Assembly: GCA_020859995.1 (NCBI GenBank)
Contig: JAJBVE010000197.1
Coordinates: 26,286 to 90,285, forward strand
Reading direction: 5' to 3'
DNA length: 64,000 bases
Origin: Clostridiales bacterium
GTDB lineage: Bacteria > Bacillota > Clostridia > Lachnospirales > Lachnospiraceae
This document shows positions 44,185 through 52,493 of this stretch, one piece after another. The number at the start of each line of letters is the position of its first letter. The stretch's first letter is position 1. A program made the translations under genes and the position numbers. The notes under the pieces were generated by a model that saw nothing but the letters and a program-made list of their open reading frames with translations, did not search any database and had not been told where the DNA came from.

Positions 44185-45618
44185 ATGAGTCGAAAAGAAG
44201 AGATCGACATACTTGTGGAGGAGAGTGCTCCCATATTTGAGGATGTCTCCGACCAGATCTGGGGATTCGCGGAATTGTGTTATGAGGAAAAACAGTCTTC
44301 TGCGCTGCAGAAGAAGGTTTTACGCGAAATGGGATTTACGATTGAAGAGATCAAAGATATGCCAACCGCGTTTATTGCTTCTTACGGGCAGGGACATCCG
44401 GTTATCGCGATTTTGGGAGAGTATGACGCGCTGGCGAATCTGAACCAGCAGGCGGACTGTACCTGGCATAATCCCTTGGAGCCGGGAAAGCCCGGACATG
44501 GCTGCGGACATAATCTGCTGGGCGCGGGATCCATGTGCGCGGTAAATGCTGTAAAGCGGTATATGGAAGCCAATCATGTTACCGGCACGATTCGATACTA
44601 TGGATGCCCGGCCGAAGAAGGTGGAAGCGCCAAGACTTTTATGGTGCGGGACGGCTATTTTAAGGATTGCGACATTGAACTTTCCTGGCATCCGGCACAG
44701 TTTAATTACGGCTGGAATGGTCTGGACTGTCTGGGCACTTACAATGTTCTGTTTAAATTTGAAGGAATTGCCGCGCACGCGGCTGCCTGCCCGCAGCTGG
44801 GCCGCAGCGCACTGGATGCCTGCGAGCTGATGAATGTAGGCGTGAACTATCTGCGGGAGCATATCATTCCGGAAGCCAGGGTTCATTACGCGTATCTGGA
44901 CTGCGGCGGTACGGCGCCAAATGTTGTGCAGGCGAACGCGGAGCTGAGCTACGTGATCCGCGCTCCGAGAATGAGCGCTATGTATGATATTGCTGACCGT
45001 GTGATTGACTGCGCGAAGGGCGCGGCGCTTATGACCGGCACAAAGATGACTTATAAAGTCGTATCCGGGACCTCAAATCTGATTTCGACAAAGATCGTGC
45101 GGGATCGGTTTGATGAAAATCTGAAAGCATATCTGCCGGTGGCTTACACCCCGGAGGAAATAGCTTACGCGGAAAGCTTCCGGCAGACGCTGGATCCGAG
45201 CGATGAAAAAAGGCTGCTGGACAGCATTCGCGGCTCTTATCCGGAAAAAAGTGCTGCTGAGATCCGCGCGATGTATGAAGAGCCTATGGCAAACTGGTAT
45301 TGCCACGAGTACGGCAACGCGGCGTCTACTGATGCCGGGGATGTCTCCTGGGTAGTACCTGGCTGCCAGCTTCATGTGGCCTGCTATCCTGCGGGTGTGC
45401 CATTCCATTCCTGGCAGATGGTGGCAATGGGCAAGTCTTCTCTGGCTAAGCAGGGAATGAAGCTTGCCGCTAAAGTATTGGCGATGACTGCTCTGGACTT
45501 TATGCTGGATCCGTCCAGACTCAGCCAGGCTCGTAAGGATTACCAGGATGCTCTGGAGGGCGAGACTTACCGCTGCCCGCTGCCGGACACCCTGAAGCCG
45601 GGAGATAAGACTCTTTAA
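44185..45618 (+). CDS. M20-family hydrolase similar to AbgB
   Basis: The 477-residue protein matches AbgB-type M20D amidohydrolases, the p-aminobenzoyl-glutamate hydrolase subunit B group. Visible are GEYDAL, the metal-binding PGHGCGHNLLGAGS, the catalytic acid stretch CPAEEGGSAKTFMV, and HAAACPQLGRSALDA of the dimerisation domain. It removes an amide-linked glutamate or similar acyl group from small substrates; specificity is not settled. No AbgA-type partner lies next to it. AGGAGG precedes the start. The presence of a gamma-glutamyl ligase-like gene 10 kb downstream in the same run is suggestive. Confidence 0.88.
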   Translation: MSRKEEIDILVEESAPIFEDVSDQIWGFAELCYEEKQSSALQKKVLREMGFTIEEIKDMPTAFIASYGQGHPVIAILGEYDALANLNQQADCTWHNPLEPGKPGHGCGHNLLGAGSMCAVNAVKRYMEANHVTGTIRYYGCPAEEGGSAKTFMVRDGYFKDCDIELSWHPAQFNYGWNGLDCLGTYNVLFKFEGIAAHAAACPQLGRSALDACELMNVGVNYLREHIIPEARVHYAYLDCGGTAPNVVQANAELSYVIRAPRMSAMYDIADRVIDCAKGAALMTGTKMTYKVVSGTSNLISTKIVRDRFDENLKAYLPVAYTPEEIAYAESFRQTLDPSDEKRLLDSIRGSYPEKSAAEIRAMYEEPMANWYCHEYGNAASTDAGDVSWVVPGCQLHVACYPAGVPFHSWQMVAMGKSSLAKQGMKLAAKVLAMTALDFMLDPSRLSQARKDYQDALEGETYRCPLPDTLKPGDKTL

Positions 45619-45670
45619 GCGGACAGCCGCCGCGAGGTTTTTTGTTTACTGGAATTGCAAAGGAGTAGAT

Positions 45671-46699
45671 ATGAGTGATTCTGTTGCTTTTGGCGTGGGG
45701 ATACCCACCGGTACGGAGGGACTGATGTATCCGATCCCTTTTGTGCGCGATGTGCGTGACAACATTCGGATCGCGGAATTCGCGGAGCAGCTGGGATATG
45801 ACTCCGTTTGGGGCAACGACCATGTCGCGTCTCAGAAATATGTGACGGAGGAGTTTGGCCGCTCGCCGAATTATTACGCGCCGCTGCTGACTTTGGCGGC
45901 GATCGGAGAGCATACGACCCGGCTGAAGCTGGGCACGGCGCTGCTGGTATTGCCGTTCAGACAGCCTGGCATACTGGCGAAGGAGCTGGCGACTCTGGAT
46001 CATCTGTGCGGAGGCAGACTTCGCGTGGGAGTGGGCATTGGTGCCTACCGGGAGGAATTTGAGTCCCTGTTCGGAGATGCTGCCAGAGGCAAAAATCGCG
46101 GCGCCATGCTGGATGAATCGCTGGAAATGCTTCACCAGCTGTTTACGCGGGAGGAAGTTACCTTTCATGGCAATTATTTTCAGGTGGATCACCTTAGCGC
46201 CAACCCGAAACCGGTCAGTAATCCGTTCCCGTTTTATATAGGGGGAAACAGCCCTGCCGGGATGCGGCGCGCGGCGCGCTATGGTACCGGGTGGCTGCCG
46301 AGCGGATTTACGGTAGAGGAGATGCGGGAGCGCGTGGAGCAGCTGCGGGAACTGTTAGAGCAGCAGGGACGTAGCCCGGATGCTCTGGATATCGCCCCTC
46401 AGTTCAGCGTGGCTCTGGGCCGGACGCATGAGGAGGCGGTGGAGAAATATCGGAATTCTCAGCAATACAAACACATGTGTTCTTTGTCACAGTCGACGAT
46501 GCAGGGCCTGGATCTGGGTGACTGTACATCAAGGGATCTGATCGGAACTCCCCAGGAGATCCTGGAGCGCATAGAGGCGTACCGGGAAGCGGGAGTCACC
46601 AGTTTTCCGGCGCTGCTGTTCACCGCGAATGATATGGAAGGCTTTCTGCAGGAAATGCAGATGTTTGCGGAAGACGTCATGTCCAGGGTAGAAAGCTGA
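45671..46699 (+). CDS. LLM-class flavin-dependent oxidoreductase (2)
   Basis: A 342-residue luciferase-like monooxygenase superfamily protein: GVGIPTGTEGLMYPIPFVRD start, FAEQLGYDSVWGNDH, LLVLPFRQPGILAKELATLDHLCGGRLRVGVGIGA, and PFYIGGNSP in the second half. Cofactor may be FMN or F420. It is a close paralogue of the protein at 57923-58936: both share the TGTEGLMYPIP start, the WGNDH motif and a C-terminal block ending in conserved YRHSC/YKHMCSL-type residues. AAAGGAG precedes the ATG. It sits just before the ABC importer genes. Confidence 0.88.
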   Translation: MSDSVAFGVGIPTGTEGLMYPIPFVRDVRDNIRIAEFAEQLGYDSVWGNDHVASQKYVTEEFGRSPNYYAPLLTLAAIGEHTTRLKLGTALLVLPFRQPGILAKELATLDHLCGGRLRVGVGIGAYREEFESLFGDAARGKNRGAMLDESLEMLHQLFTREEVTFHGNYFQVDHLSANPKPVSNPFPFYIGGNSPAGMRRAARYGTGWLPSGFTVEEMRERVEQLRELLEQQGRSPDALDIAPQFSVALGRTHEEAVEKYRNSQQYKHMCSLSQSTMQGLDLGDCTSRDLIGTPQEILERIEAYREAGVTSFPALLFTANDMEGFLQEMQMFAEDVMSRVES

Positions 46700-46729
46700 A
46701 ACTCATCTGAAAAGAAAGGATGGCGAATC

Positions 46730-47743
46730 ATGAATGTCAAATATGTGATCAAAAGATTGCTGTATGCTCTGGTGGCCATATTGTTGGTAATTATCATTGT
46801 TTTTTTCCTGACCAGGATTATGCCGGGAGATCCGGCGCGTATGTATCTGGGTGAACAGGCAACGGATGAGCAGATTGCGCAGCTCAACGAAGAGTGGGGA
46901 CTGAACAAACCTCTCTGGGTACAGCTATTTAACTACATAAAGGGACTGACGCAGGGCGATCTTGGCTATTCGAATCATACTCATGCTTACGTGGTGGATG
47001 ATTTCGCGACGCGGCTGCCGGCAAGTCTGGAGCTTGCGATCTGCGCTCTTGGCCTGGCAGTGCTGATCGGCATTCCTCTTGGGATTGTCTCCGCAACCCA
47101 TAAGAATTCACTGATCGATCATCTTGCCCGTGTATTGTCCATGATGGGAGCCACCATGCCGGTGTTCTGGGTCGGGCTGATGCTGATTATGATCTTTTAC
47201 GCGAGGCTGGGATGGGCGCTGGCTCCGGTGGGGCGCCTCAGCCTGGGGCTGACTGCTCCGACGACCATTACTGGTCTGTATGTGCTGGACAGTATCCTCA
47301 CCGGTAATCTGGTGACTCTGAAAGACGCGGCTTCCCATCTTGTGCTGCCGACGATCACACTGAGTCTTCCCTCCATGGCGGTGATCGCCCGCATGACCCG
47401 ATCGAGTATGCTGGAAGTCCTGGGACAGGATTACATCCGCACGGTCCGCGCGAAGGGAATGTCTGAGCGGGTACTTGTCTACCGGCACGCGTTCCGCAAT
47501 GCTCTGATACCAATCCTGACTGTGCTGGGCGGACAGTTTGGTTCTCTGATGGGCTATACGGTCGTGGTGGAGACCATTTTCTCCTGGCCGGGTATCGGCT
47601 ATTATGTAACGGACTCAATCCTGAACGTGGATTACAACCCGGTACAGGCATTCGCACTTTTCAGCGCGGTTTTGTACGTTATCATCAACCTTGTTCTGGA
47701 TATTGTAAACTCGATGGTGGATCATCGGGTGAAATACGAATAG
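46730..47743 (+). CDS. Dipeptide/oligopeptide ABC transporter permease (DppB type)
   Basis: A 337-residue inner-membrane permease with six helices: an N-terminal anchor (YALVAILLVIIIVFFLTRIMPGDPAR, the DppB/OppB signature), then the binding-protein-dependent transport domain. The EAA loop is at about residue 230 (YIRTVRAKGMSERVLVYRHAFRNALIPILT). AAAGGATGG precedes the start. It is the first of five contiguous genes for a complete importer: two permeases, substrate-binding protein and two ATPases. Confidence 0.93.
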   Translation: MNVKYVIKRLLYALVAILLVIIIVFFLTRIMPGDPARMYLGEQATDEQIAQLNEEWGLNKPLWVQLFNYIKGLTQGDLGYSNHTHAYVVDDFATRLPASLELAICALGLAVLIGIPLGIVSATHKNSLIDHLARVLSMMGATMPVFWVGLMLIMIFYARLGWALAPVGRLSLGLTAPTTITGLYVLDSILTGNLVTLKDAASHLVLPTITLSLPSMAVIARMTRSSMLEVLGQDYIRTVRAKGMSERVLVYRHAFRNALIPILTVLGGQFGSLMGYTVVVETIFSWPGIGYYVTDSILNVDYNPVQAFALFSAVLYVIINLVLDIVNSMVDHRVKYE

Positions 47744-47768
47744 AACCGTACAAAAAGGAGGAAATACT

Positions 47769-48671
47769 ATGGAATCAACAGGGAAAACAACTGTCGATAC
47801 AGGAGCTGCCGCAGAGGCTCCCCGTCATGCTACAAGCTGGCAGATCTTCTGCAGAAACAAGATGGCGCTGGTCGGTCTGGCATTTATTCTGTTCTGGGTA
47901 GTGATTGCGCTTCTGGCGCCTTATATCGCTCCCTATAACCCTCTGGAGCTGAATTTTGGCGATAAACTTGTCCCTCCGGGAACCAATGGTCACTGGCTGG
48001 GGACCGATCAGTACGGAAGAGACATTTTGAGCCGGATCATGTATGGCGCGCGCATCAGTATCTGGTGCGGCGTGATTTCCGTGGGAATCTCTCTGGTAAT
48101 CGGGACAACCCTGGGCGGGATTGCCGGCTACTACGGCGGAGGCGTCAGCATGGTGATTATGCGTATTATGGATGCTCTGAGCGCGTTCCCGTCCCTTCTG
48201 CTGGCGATTGTAATTTCCACGATCATCGGCGGCGGTATGGTCAGTGCGATGATCGCGGTAGGTGTGGTCAGCATCCCGGATTACGCGAGACTGATGTTTT
48301 CCCAGACAGCCAGTATCCGCTCACGCCCTTATATTGAGGCAGGCGTAGCGGTGGGTCTGAAAAACAGCCAGCTGATTTACCGGCATATACTGCCGAACTG
48401 CATGAGTCAGCTGCTGGTGAAAGCTACGCTGGGTCTTGGCAGCGCGATCCTCACACTCTCCAGTCTGAGTTTCCTGGGAATGGGAGTGCAGCCTCCGACA
48501 CCGGAGTGGGGCAATATGATTTCGGAAGCGCGCAGCTATATCATTTCCGGAGAATGGTGGATGGCTACTTTTCCGGGAGTCGCGATTGTGACTTCGATCC
48601 TCGGTTTCAATCTGGTAGGAGACGGTGTCCGGGATATTCTGGATCCCCGCAACCGCTCCAGTCTGAACTGA
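47769..48671 (+). CDS. Dipeptide/oligopeptide ABC transporter permease (DppC type)
   Basis: The 300-residue second permease has the DppC/OppC N-terminus (FCRNKMALVGLAFILFWVVIALLAPYIAPYNP), then LGTDQYGRDILSRIMYGARISI and the EAA-loop segment (YIEAGVAVGLKNSQLIYRHILPNCMSQLLV). Length is normal. It follows dppB by 25 bases with AAGGAGG before its ATG. It would heterodimerise with the preceding permease. Confidence 0.93.
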   Translation: MESTGKTTVDTGAAAEAPRHATSWQIFCRNKMALVGLAFILFWVVIALLAPYIAPYNPLELNFGDKLVPPGTNGHWLGTDQYGRDILSRIMYGARISIWCGVISVGISLVIGTTLGGIAGYYGGGVSMVIMRIMDALSAFPSLLLAIVISTIIGGGMVSAMIAVGVVSIPDYARLMFSQTASIRSRPYIEAGVAVGLKNSQLIYRHILPNCMSQLLVKATLGLGSAILTLSSLSFLGMGVQPPTPEWGNMISEARSYIISGEWWMATFPGVAIVTSILGFNLVGDGVRDILDPRNRSSLN

Positions 48672-48714
48672 GGTTGAAGAATATAAATGGAAATTAAAAA
48701 AGGAGGAACTAAAC

Positions 48715-50295
48715 ATGAAAAGAAAACTGGCATTCGTAATGGCAGCTGTGATGCTGGCCACAGTGCCTGCCGGCGTTGTGTGCGCGGATGAAGCGGAATC
48801 TGCTTCCGGCGGAAACATTGTAATCGCGGCGTCTTCTCTGGGCAGCACCCTGAATCCCTGGGATCAGACGGACGCTACGACATCCGCTTTCCAGTATGCT
48901 CTGTATGACAGACTGGTAAAGTATGACATTATCACAGACGAGGATGGAAACCTGGTAGCTGATACAGACACTCTGGTCGGCAGCCTCGCCGAATCCTGGG
49001 ATACCAGTGAGGACGGTCTGACCTGGACCTTCTACATTGATCCGGACGCGACCTTTGCTAATGGCGATCCGGTTACCGCGCAGGATGTCATCTGGTCCTT
49101 TGAACAGTGCCGCGACAACGCGAACTCCAGCTTCTTCTTCACCCTGACCAATATCACGGAGATGGAAGCAACGGATGATTCTACCGTAGTACTTACGCTG
49201 AGCAGCAAATGCAACATGTTCCTGCGTCTGCTGGAGATCTACAGCTTCTGCATCGTAGATCAGTCGGCGGCTGAGGAGGCAATGGCTACGGATTCTGAGT
49301 ATCTGACGACAAATGTATGCGGATCCGGCCCTTATGAACTGGTGACCTATGATACGACCAGCCAGGTAGTATTGCAGGCTCGTGACGATTACTGGGATAC
49401 AGATGCTCTGGCAGTGAATGATACAGTTACCTATCTGCTGGTGCAGGAAGCATCCGACCGTCAGATGATGCTGGAAAAGGGCGATGTGGATGTTGCCCTG
49501 GATCTCGAAGACAAGAATGTTCAGGAGCTTTCTGAGATGGAAGGCATCAACGTGGAACAGTTCGCTTCCAACAAGCATCTTTTCCTGTGCCTGAACTGCA
49601 ACATTGAGCCGTTTGACAATGAGCTGGTACGCCAGGCAATCGCTTACGCGATTCCGTATGACACGCTGGTGGATGAGATCATGTATGGCAACGCGACCGT
49701 GACCACATCCATGCTGCCGGAGGGCGTTACCGGACACATCGAGGATGAGAACACGCACTATGAGCAGGATATTGAGAAGGCGAAGGAACTTCTGGCAGAG
49801 GCAGGCTACGCGGATGGCTTCAGCTGCACAATGACTCTCGGCAATGGTTTCACTGACTGGGAGGAGAGCGCGGTTGTTATCCAGGCAGCGCTGGCGGAAA
49901 TCGGCATCAACATGACGATCAATGAGATTGACCGCGCTACGTTCCTGACACAGGCCGCGGAAGGCAATCTGGAAATCTTCCTGAACCGTTTCAATCCGTT
50001 CATCGGCGATCCGGGCTATCTGGTAAACTGCCTGTATACCACCGAGTCCAGCTACAACTATTATAACTACAGCAATGAGGAGTTCGATGCTCTGTATGAA
50101 GAGGCGGAAGCTGCCGCGACAGAAGAAGAGCGTCTGGCTATTTATGAAGAAATGCAGTATATCTTCGCTGAGGACTGCCCGGTAGTCGAGCTTTATACCT
50201 ACAGCTTCGCGTACTGCGGACGTGATAATGTGGAAGGCTTCGCGTACTTCCCGGATGGCACGATTCGTTTCCAGTATCTGAGCAAGACGGAGTAA
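48715..50295 (+). CDS. Extracellular solute-binding protein family 5 (DppA/OppA-like)
   Basis: A 526-residue substrate-binding protein of family 5. A signal peptide (MKRKLAFVMAAVMLATVPAG) is followed by VVCADEAES; GVVC does not fit a lipobox because the -1 residue is valine, so cleavage after the alanine is likelier than lipidation. The family block LNPWDQTDATTSAFQYALYDRLVKYD and the repeat-rich acidic body follow. It delivers peptides or related amides to the DppBC channel; ligand identity is not readable. AAGGAGG precedes the ATG. Two hairpins after the stop probably set expression relative to the ATPases. Confidence 0.92.
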   Translation: MKRKLAFVMAAVMLATVPAGVVCADEAESASGGNIVIAASSLGSTLNPWDQTDATTSAFQYALYDRLVKYDIITDEDGNLVADTDTLVGSLAESWDTSEDGLTWTFYIDPDATFANGDPVTAQDVIWSFEQCRDNANSSFFFTLTNITEMEATDDSTVVLTLSSKCNMFLRLLEIYSFCIVDQSAAEEAMATDSEYLTTNVCGSGPYELVTYDTTSQVVLQARDDYWDTDALAVNDTVTYLLVQEASDRQMMLEKGDVDVALDLEDKNVQELSEMEGINVEQFASNKHLFLCLNCNIEPFDNELVRQAIAYAIPYDTLVDEIMYGNATVTTSMLPEGVTGHIEDENTHYEQDIEKAKELLAEAGYADGFSCTMTLGNGFTDWEESAVVIQAALAEIGINMTINEIDRATFLTQAAEGNLEIFLNRFNPFIGDPGYLVNCLYTTESSYNYYNYSNEEFDALYEEAEAAATEEERLAIYEEMQYIFAEDCPVVELYTYSFAYCGRDNVEGFAYFPDGTIRFQYLSKTE

Positions 50296-50308
50296 GGGCG
50301 GACCGTGT

Positions 50309-50378
50309 AAGATAAAACGACTTCGTCGTTTATAAAGGAACTGTCGATGATTCCCCGCCGGACTAACATTCCGGCGGG
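50309..50378 (+). other. Two hairpins between binding-protein and ATPase genes
   Basis: AAACGAC-TTC-GTCGTTT (50309-50325) and CCCCGCCGG-ACTAACATT-CCGGCGGGG (50352-50378) are perfect stems without a strong U-tract. They probably stabilise the upstream mRNA end or partly attenuate, giving more binding protein than ATPase. Confidence 0.55.
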
Positions 50379-50407
50379 GGAGACAACAGAACAAAAAGGT
50401 GATGAAT

Positions 50408-51394
50408 GTGGCAGAACCGATTTTGAAAGTAAGCGGGCTTTGTACCGAATTTCGGACAATTGACGGGGCAGTACGGGCAGTGGACGGCGTGGATTTTGAG
50501 CTCTATGCGGGGGAAACGCTGGGCATTGTTGGAGAATCGGGCTGTGGCAAAAGCGTAACTGCCCTTTCGATCATGCAGCTGCTCCAGAAGGGCGTCGGCA
50601 AGGTCGTAGAAGGAGAGATCCTGTTTGACGGGCGCGATATGCTCCGTATTTCTGAAAAAGAACTGAGAGATATTCGTGGCCGTGATATCGCGATGATTTT
50701 TCAGGACTCTATGACATCGCTCGATCCGGTGTTTACGATCGGGTTTCAGATGTCTGAGGTGCTGCGGCGGCACAAAGGAATGAAGAAAAAGGAAGCTATG
50801 GCTCAGGCTGTAAAGCTTCTGGAGGCGGTAGGCATCTCACGGCCGGATGAGATCGTCCGCAGCTATCCGCATGAATTATCAGGCGGAATGCTTCAGCGTG
50901 TAATGATTGCCATGGGACTTTCCTGTGATCCCAGGCTTCTGATTGCTGATGAGCCGACCACTGCGCTCGATGTAACGATTCAGGCGCAGATTCTGGATTT
51001 GATGAGCAACTTAAAAACGGAATATAATACCGGCATTCTGATGATTACACATAATATGGGCGTAGTCGCTGAGGTTTGCGATCGAGTGCTGGTTATGTAC
51101 GCGGGGTATGTGGTAGAAGTCGCCGAGGTGAAGGACTTGTTTGCCCGTCCCAGCCACCCATACACCCTGGGACTGCTTCAGTGTATCCCCAGACTGGATG
51201 AGGACCGGGAGGTGCTGGATACGATTTCCGGAACGGTACCGCCTCCCTATGCGATGCCGGCGGGATGCCGGTTTGCGCCGCGCTGCCCTTACGCGAAGCC
51301 GGAATGTGAAGCGTCGCGTCCCGAGCTTTATCCGATTGGAAACGGTCATCTTTGCCGCTGTTTCCGTTATAAGGAGGGAACCACAAATGCCTGA
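50408..51394 (+). CDS. Dipeptide/oligopeptide ABC transporter ATPase (DppD type)
   Basis: A 328-residue ATPase: Walker [14 protein letters not shown]-loop with IFQDSMTSLDP, signature LSGGMLQR, Walker B LLIADEPTTALD, and the C-terminal oligopeptide-transporter domain with a cysteine-containing loop (CRFAPRCPYAKPECEASRPEL). GTG 50408 is the likely start because AAAGGTGAT is correctly spaced for it and too close to ATG 50402. The end overlaps the next gene by 8 bases. Confidence 0.93.
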   Translation: MAEPILKVSGLCTEFRTIDGAVRAVDGVDFELYAGETLGIVGESGCGKSVTALSIMQLLQKGVGKVVEGEILFDGRDMLRISEKELRDIRGRDIAMIFQDSMTSLDPVFTIGFQMSEVLRRHKGMKKKEAMAQAVKLLEAVGISRPDEIVRSYPHELSGGMLQRVMIAMGLSCDPRLLIADEPTTALDVTIQAQILDLMSNLKTEYNTGILMITHNMGVVAEVCDRVLVMYAGYVVEVAEVKDLFARPSHPYTLGLLQCIPRLDEDREVLDTISGTVPPPYAMPAGCRFAPRCPYAKPECEASRPELYPIGNGHLCRCFRYKEGTTNA

Positions 51395-52397
51395 TATGCC
51401 TGTAAAAGAAAAGACTGCCGGCACAGAAAACCAGCTGTTGACGGTAGATCATCTGAAGACCTATTTTACAAGCCGGAAAGGACTGTTTGGACGTGACACC
51501 AGCGTGGTACGGGCCGTGGATGATGTGTCCTTTACGGTAAGCCGGTGTGAGACACTGGGCATTGTGGGTGAGTCCGGCTGTGGAAAATCTACAATGGGAC
51601 GTTCTGTGCTGCGCCTGATCGAGCCAACGGAGGGAAGCGTGGTTTTTGACGGTGTGGATGTCAGAGGTTTGAGTCCGGAAGAAATGCGTAAGTTCCGCAA
51701 GCGGATGCAGATTGTTTTTCAGGATCCACTCTCTTCCCTGGATCCGCGCTATACGATTGAGCGGACATTAGCTGAACCGCTGCGGCAGCATACGAATATG
51801 AGCAAGGCGGAGATTCATGACCGGGTGCTGGAGCTGATGGACCGGGTGGGACTGCAGGCATTTCATGCAGCCAAATATCCGCATGAGTTTTCGGGCGGAC
51901 AGCGTCAGCGTATTGGCATCGCGCGCGCGATTTCTCTGGAGCCGGATTTCATTGTCTGTGACGAACCGGTATCCGCGCTGGATGTTTCTATTCAGTCTCA
52001 GGTGCTGAATCTGCTGAGGGAGCTCCAGCATCAGATGAATTTGTCATACCTTTTCATTTCCCACGATCTTTCGGTGGTGAAGTACATCAGCGACCGGGTC
52101 GCGGTAATGTATCTGGGTCATATTGTTGAGATGGCGGAGTCTAAGGAGTTGTTTGCTCATAAGCTGCATCCATATACGCAGGCTCTGACCAGCGCGATAC
52201 CGATTCCGGATCCGCTCCAGAAAAAGGATCGGATTGTGCTGGAGGGCAATGTGCCGAATCCCGCGAATCCGCCTGCCGGATGTCCTTTCCACGAACGATG
52301 CAAGCAGTGCATGGCTGTCTGTCAGGAGCAGATGCCTGCTATGCGGGAGGCAGCGCCGGGGCATTACGTCAGCTGTCATCTGTATGATACGCATTGA
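51387..52397 (+). CDS. Dipeptide/oligopeptide ABC transporter ATPase (DppF type)
   Basis: The 336-residue second ATPase shows [12 protein letters not shown] (Walker A), [24 protein letters not shown], signature FSGGQRQR, Walker [13 protein letters not shown] and the C-terminal cysteine loop ([19 protein letters not shown]). It starts at ATG 51387 with AAGGAGGG upstream inside the end of the DppD gene. The very long track ORF (from 51141) is a read-through of the overlapping frame. A large hairpin follows at 52401-52440. Confidence 0.93.
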   Translation: MPDMPVKEKTAGTENQLLTVDHLKTYFTSRKGLFGRDTSVVRAVDDVSFTVSRCETLGIVGESGCGKSTMGRSVLRLIEPTEGSVVFDGVDVRGLSPEEMRKFRKRMQIVFQDPLSSLDPRYTIERTLAEPLRQHTNMSKAEIHDRVLELMDRVGLQAFHAAKYPHEFSGGQRQRIGIARAISLEPDFIVCDEPVSALDVSIQSQVLNLLRELQHQMNLSYLFISHDLSVVKYISDRVAVMYLGHIVEMAESKELFAHKLHPYTQALTSAIPIPDPLQKKDRIVLEGNVPNPANPPAGCPFHERCKQCMAVCQEQMPAMREAAPGHYVSCHLYDTH

Positions 52398-52400
52398 GTG

Positions 52401-52440
52401 AGGGGCAAACGAACCTGAGCAGTCAGGTTTGCTTGCCCCA
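52401..52440 (+). terminator. Large hairpin after the ABC importer genes
   Basis: GGGGCAA...AACCTGA-GCAG-TCAGGTT...TTGCCCC forms an interrupted stem of at least 14 pairs between dppF and the S9 peptidase gene. There is no U-tract, so partial rather than full termination is likely. Confidence 0.5.
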
Positions 52441-52493
52441 GATTGCTCTGTGATGTGAAGGAAAATATATTGAGTCAGAAAGGGTGGTACAGG

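Noticed and set aside
48709-50394. 561-codon minus-strand ORF opposite the binding-protein gene
   Set aside because: Antisense shadow; the plus strand has a signal peptide, family motifs and operon context.
51141-51386. N-terminal extension of the DppF-type ATPase in the ORF track
   Set aside because: It is the overlapping frame of the DppD gene; AAGGAGGG and the family start are at 51387.
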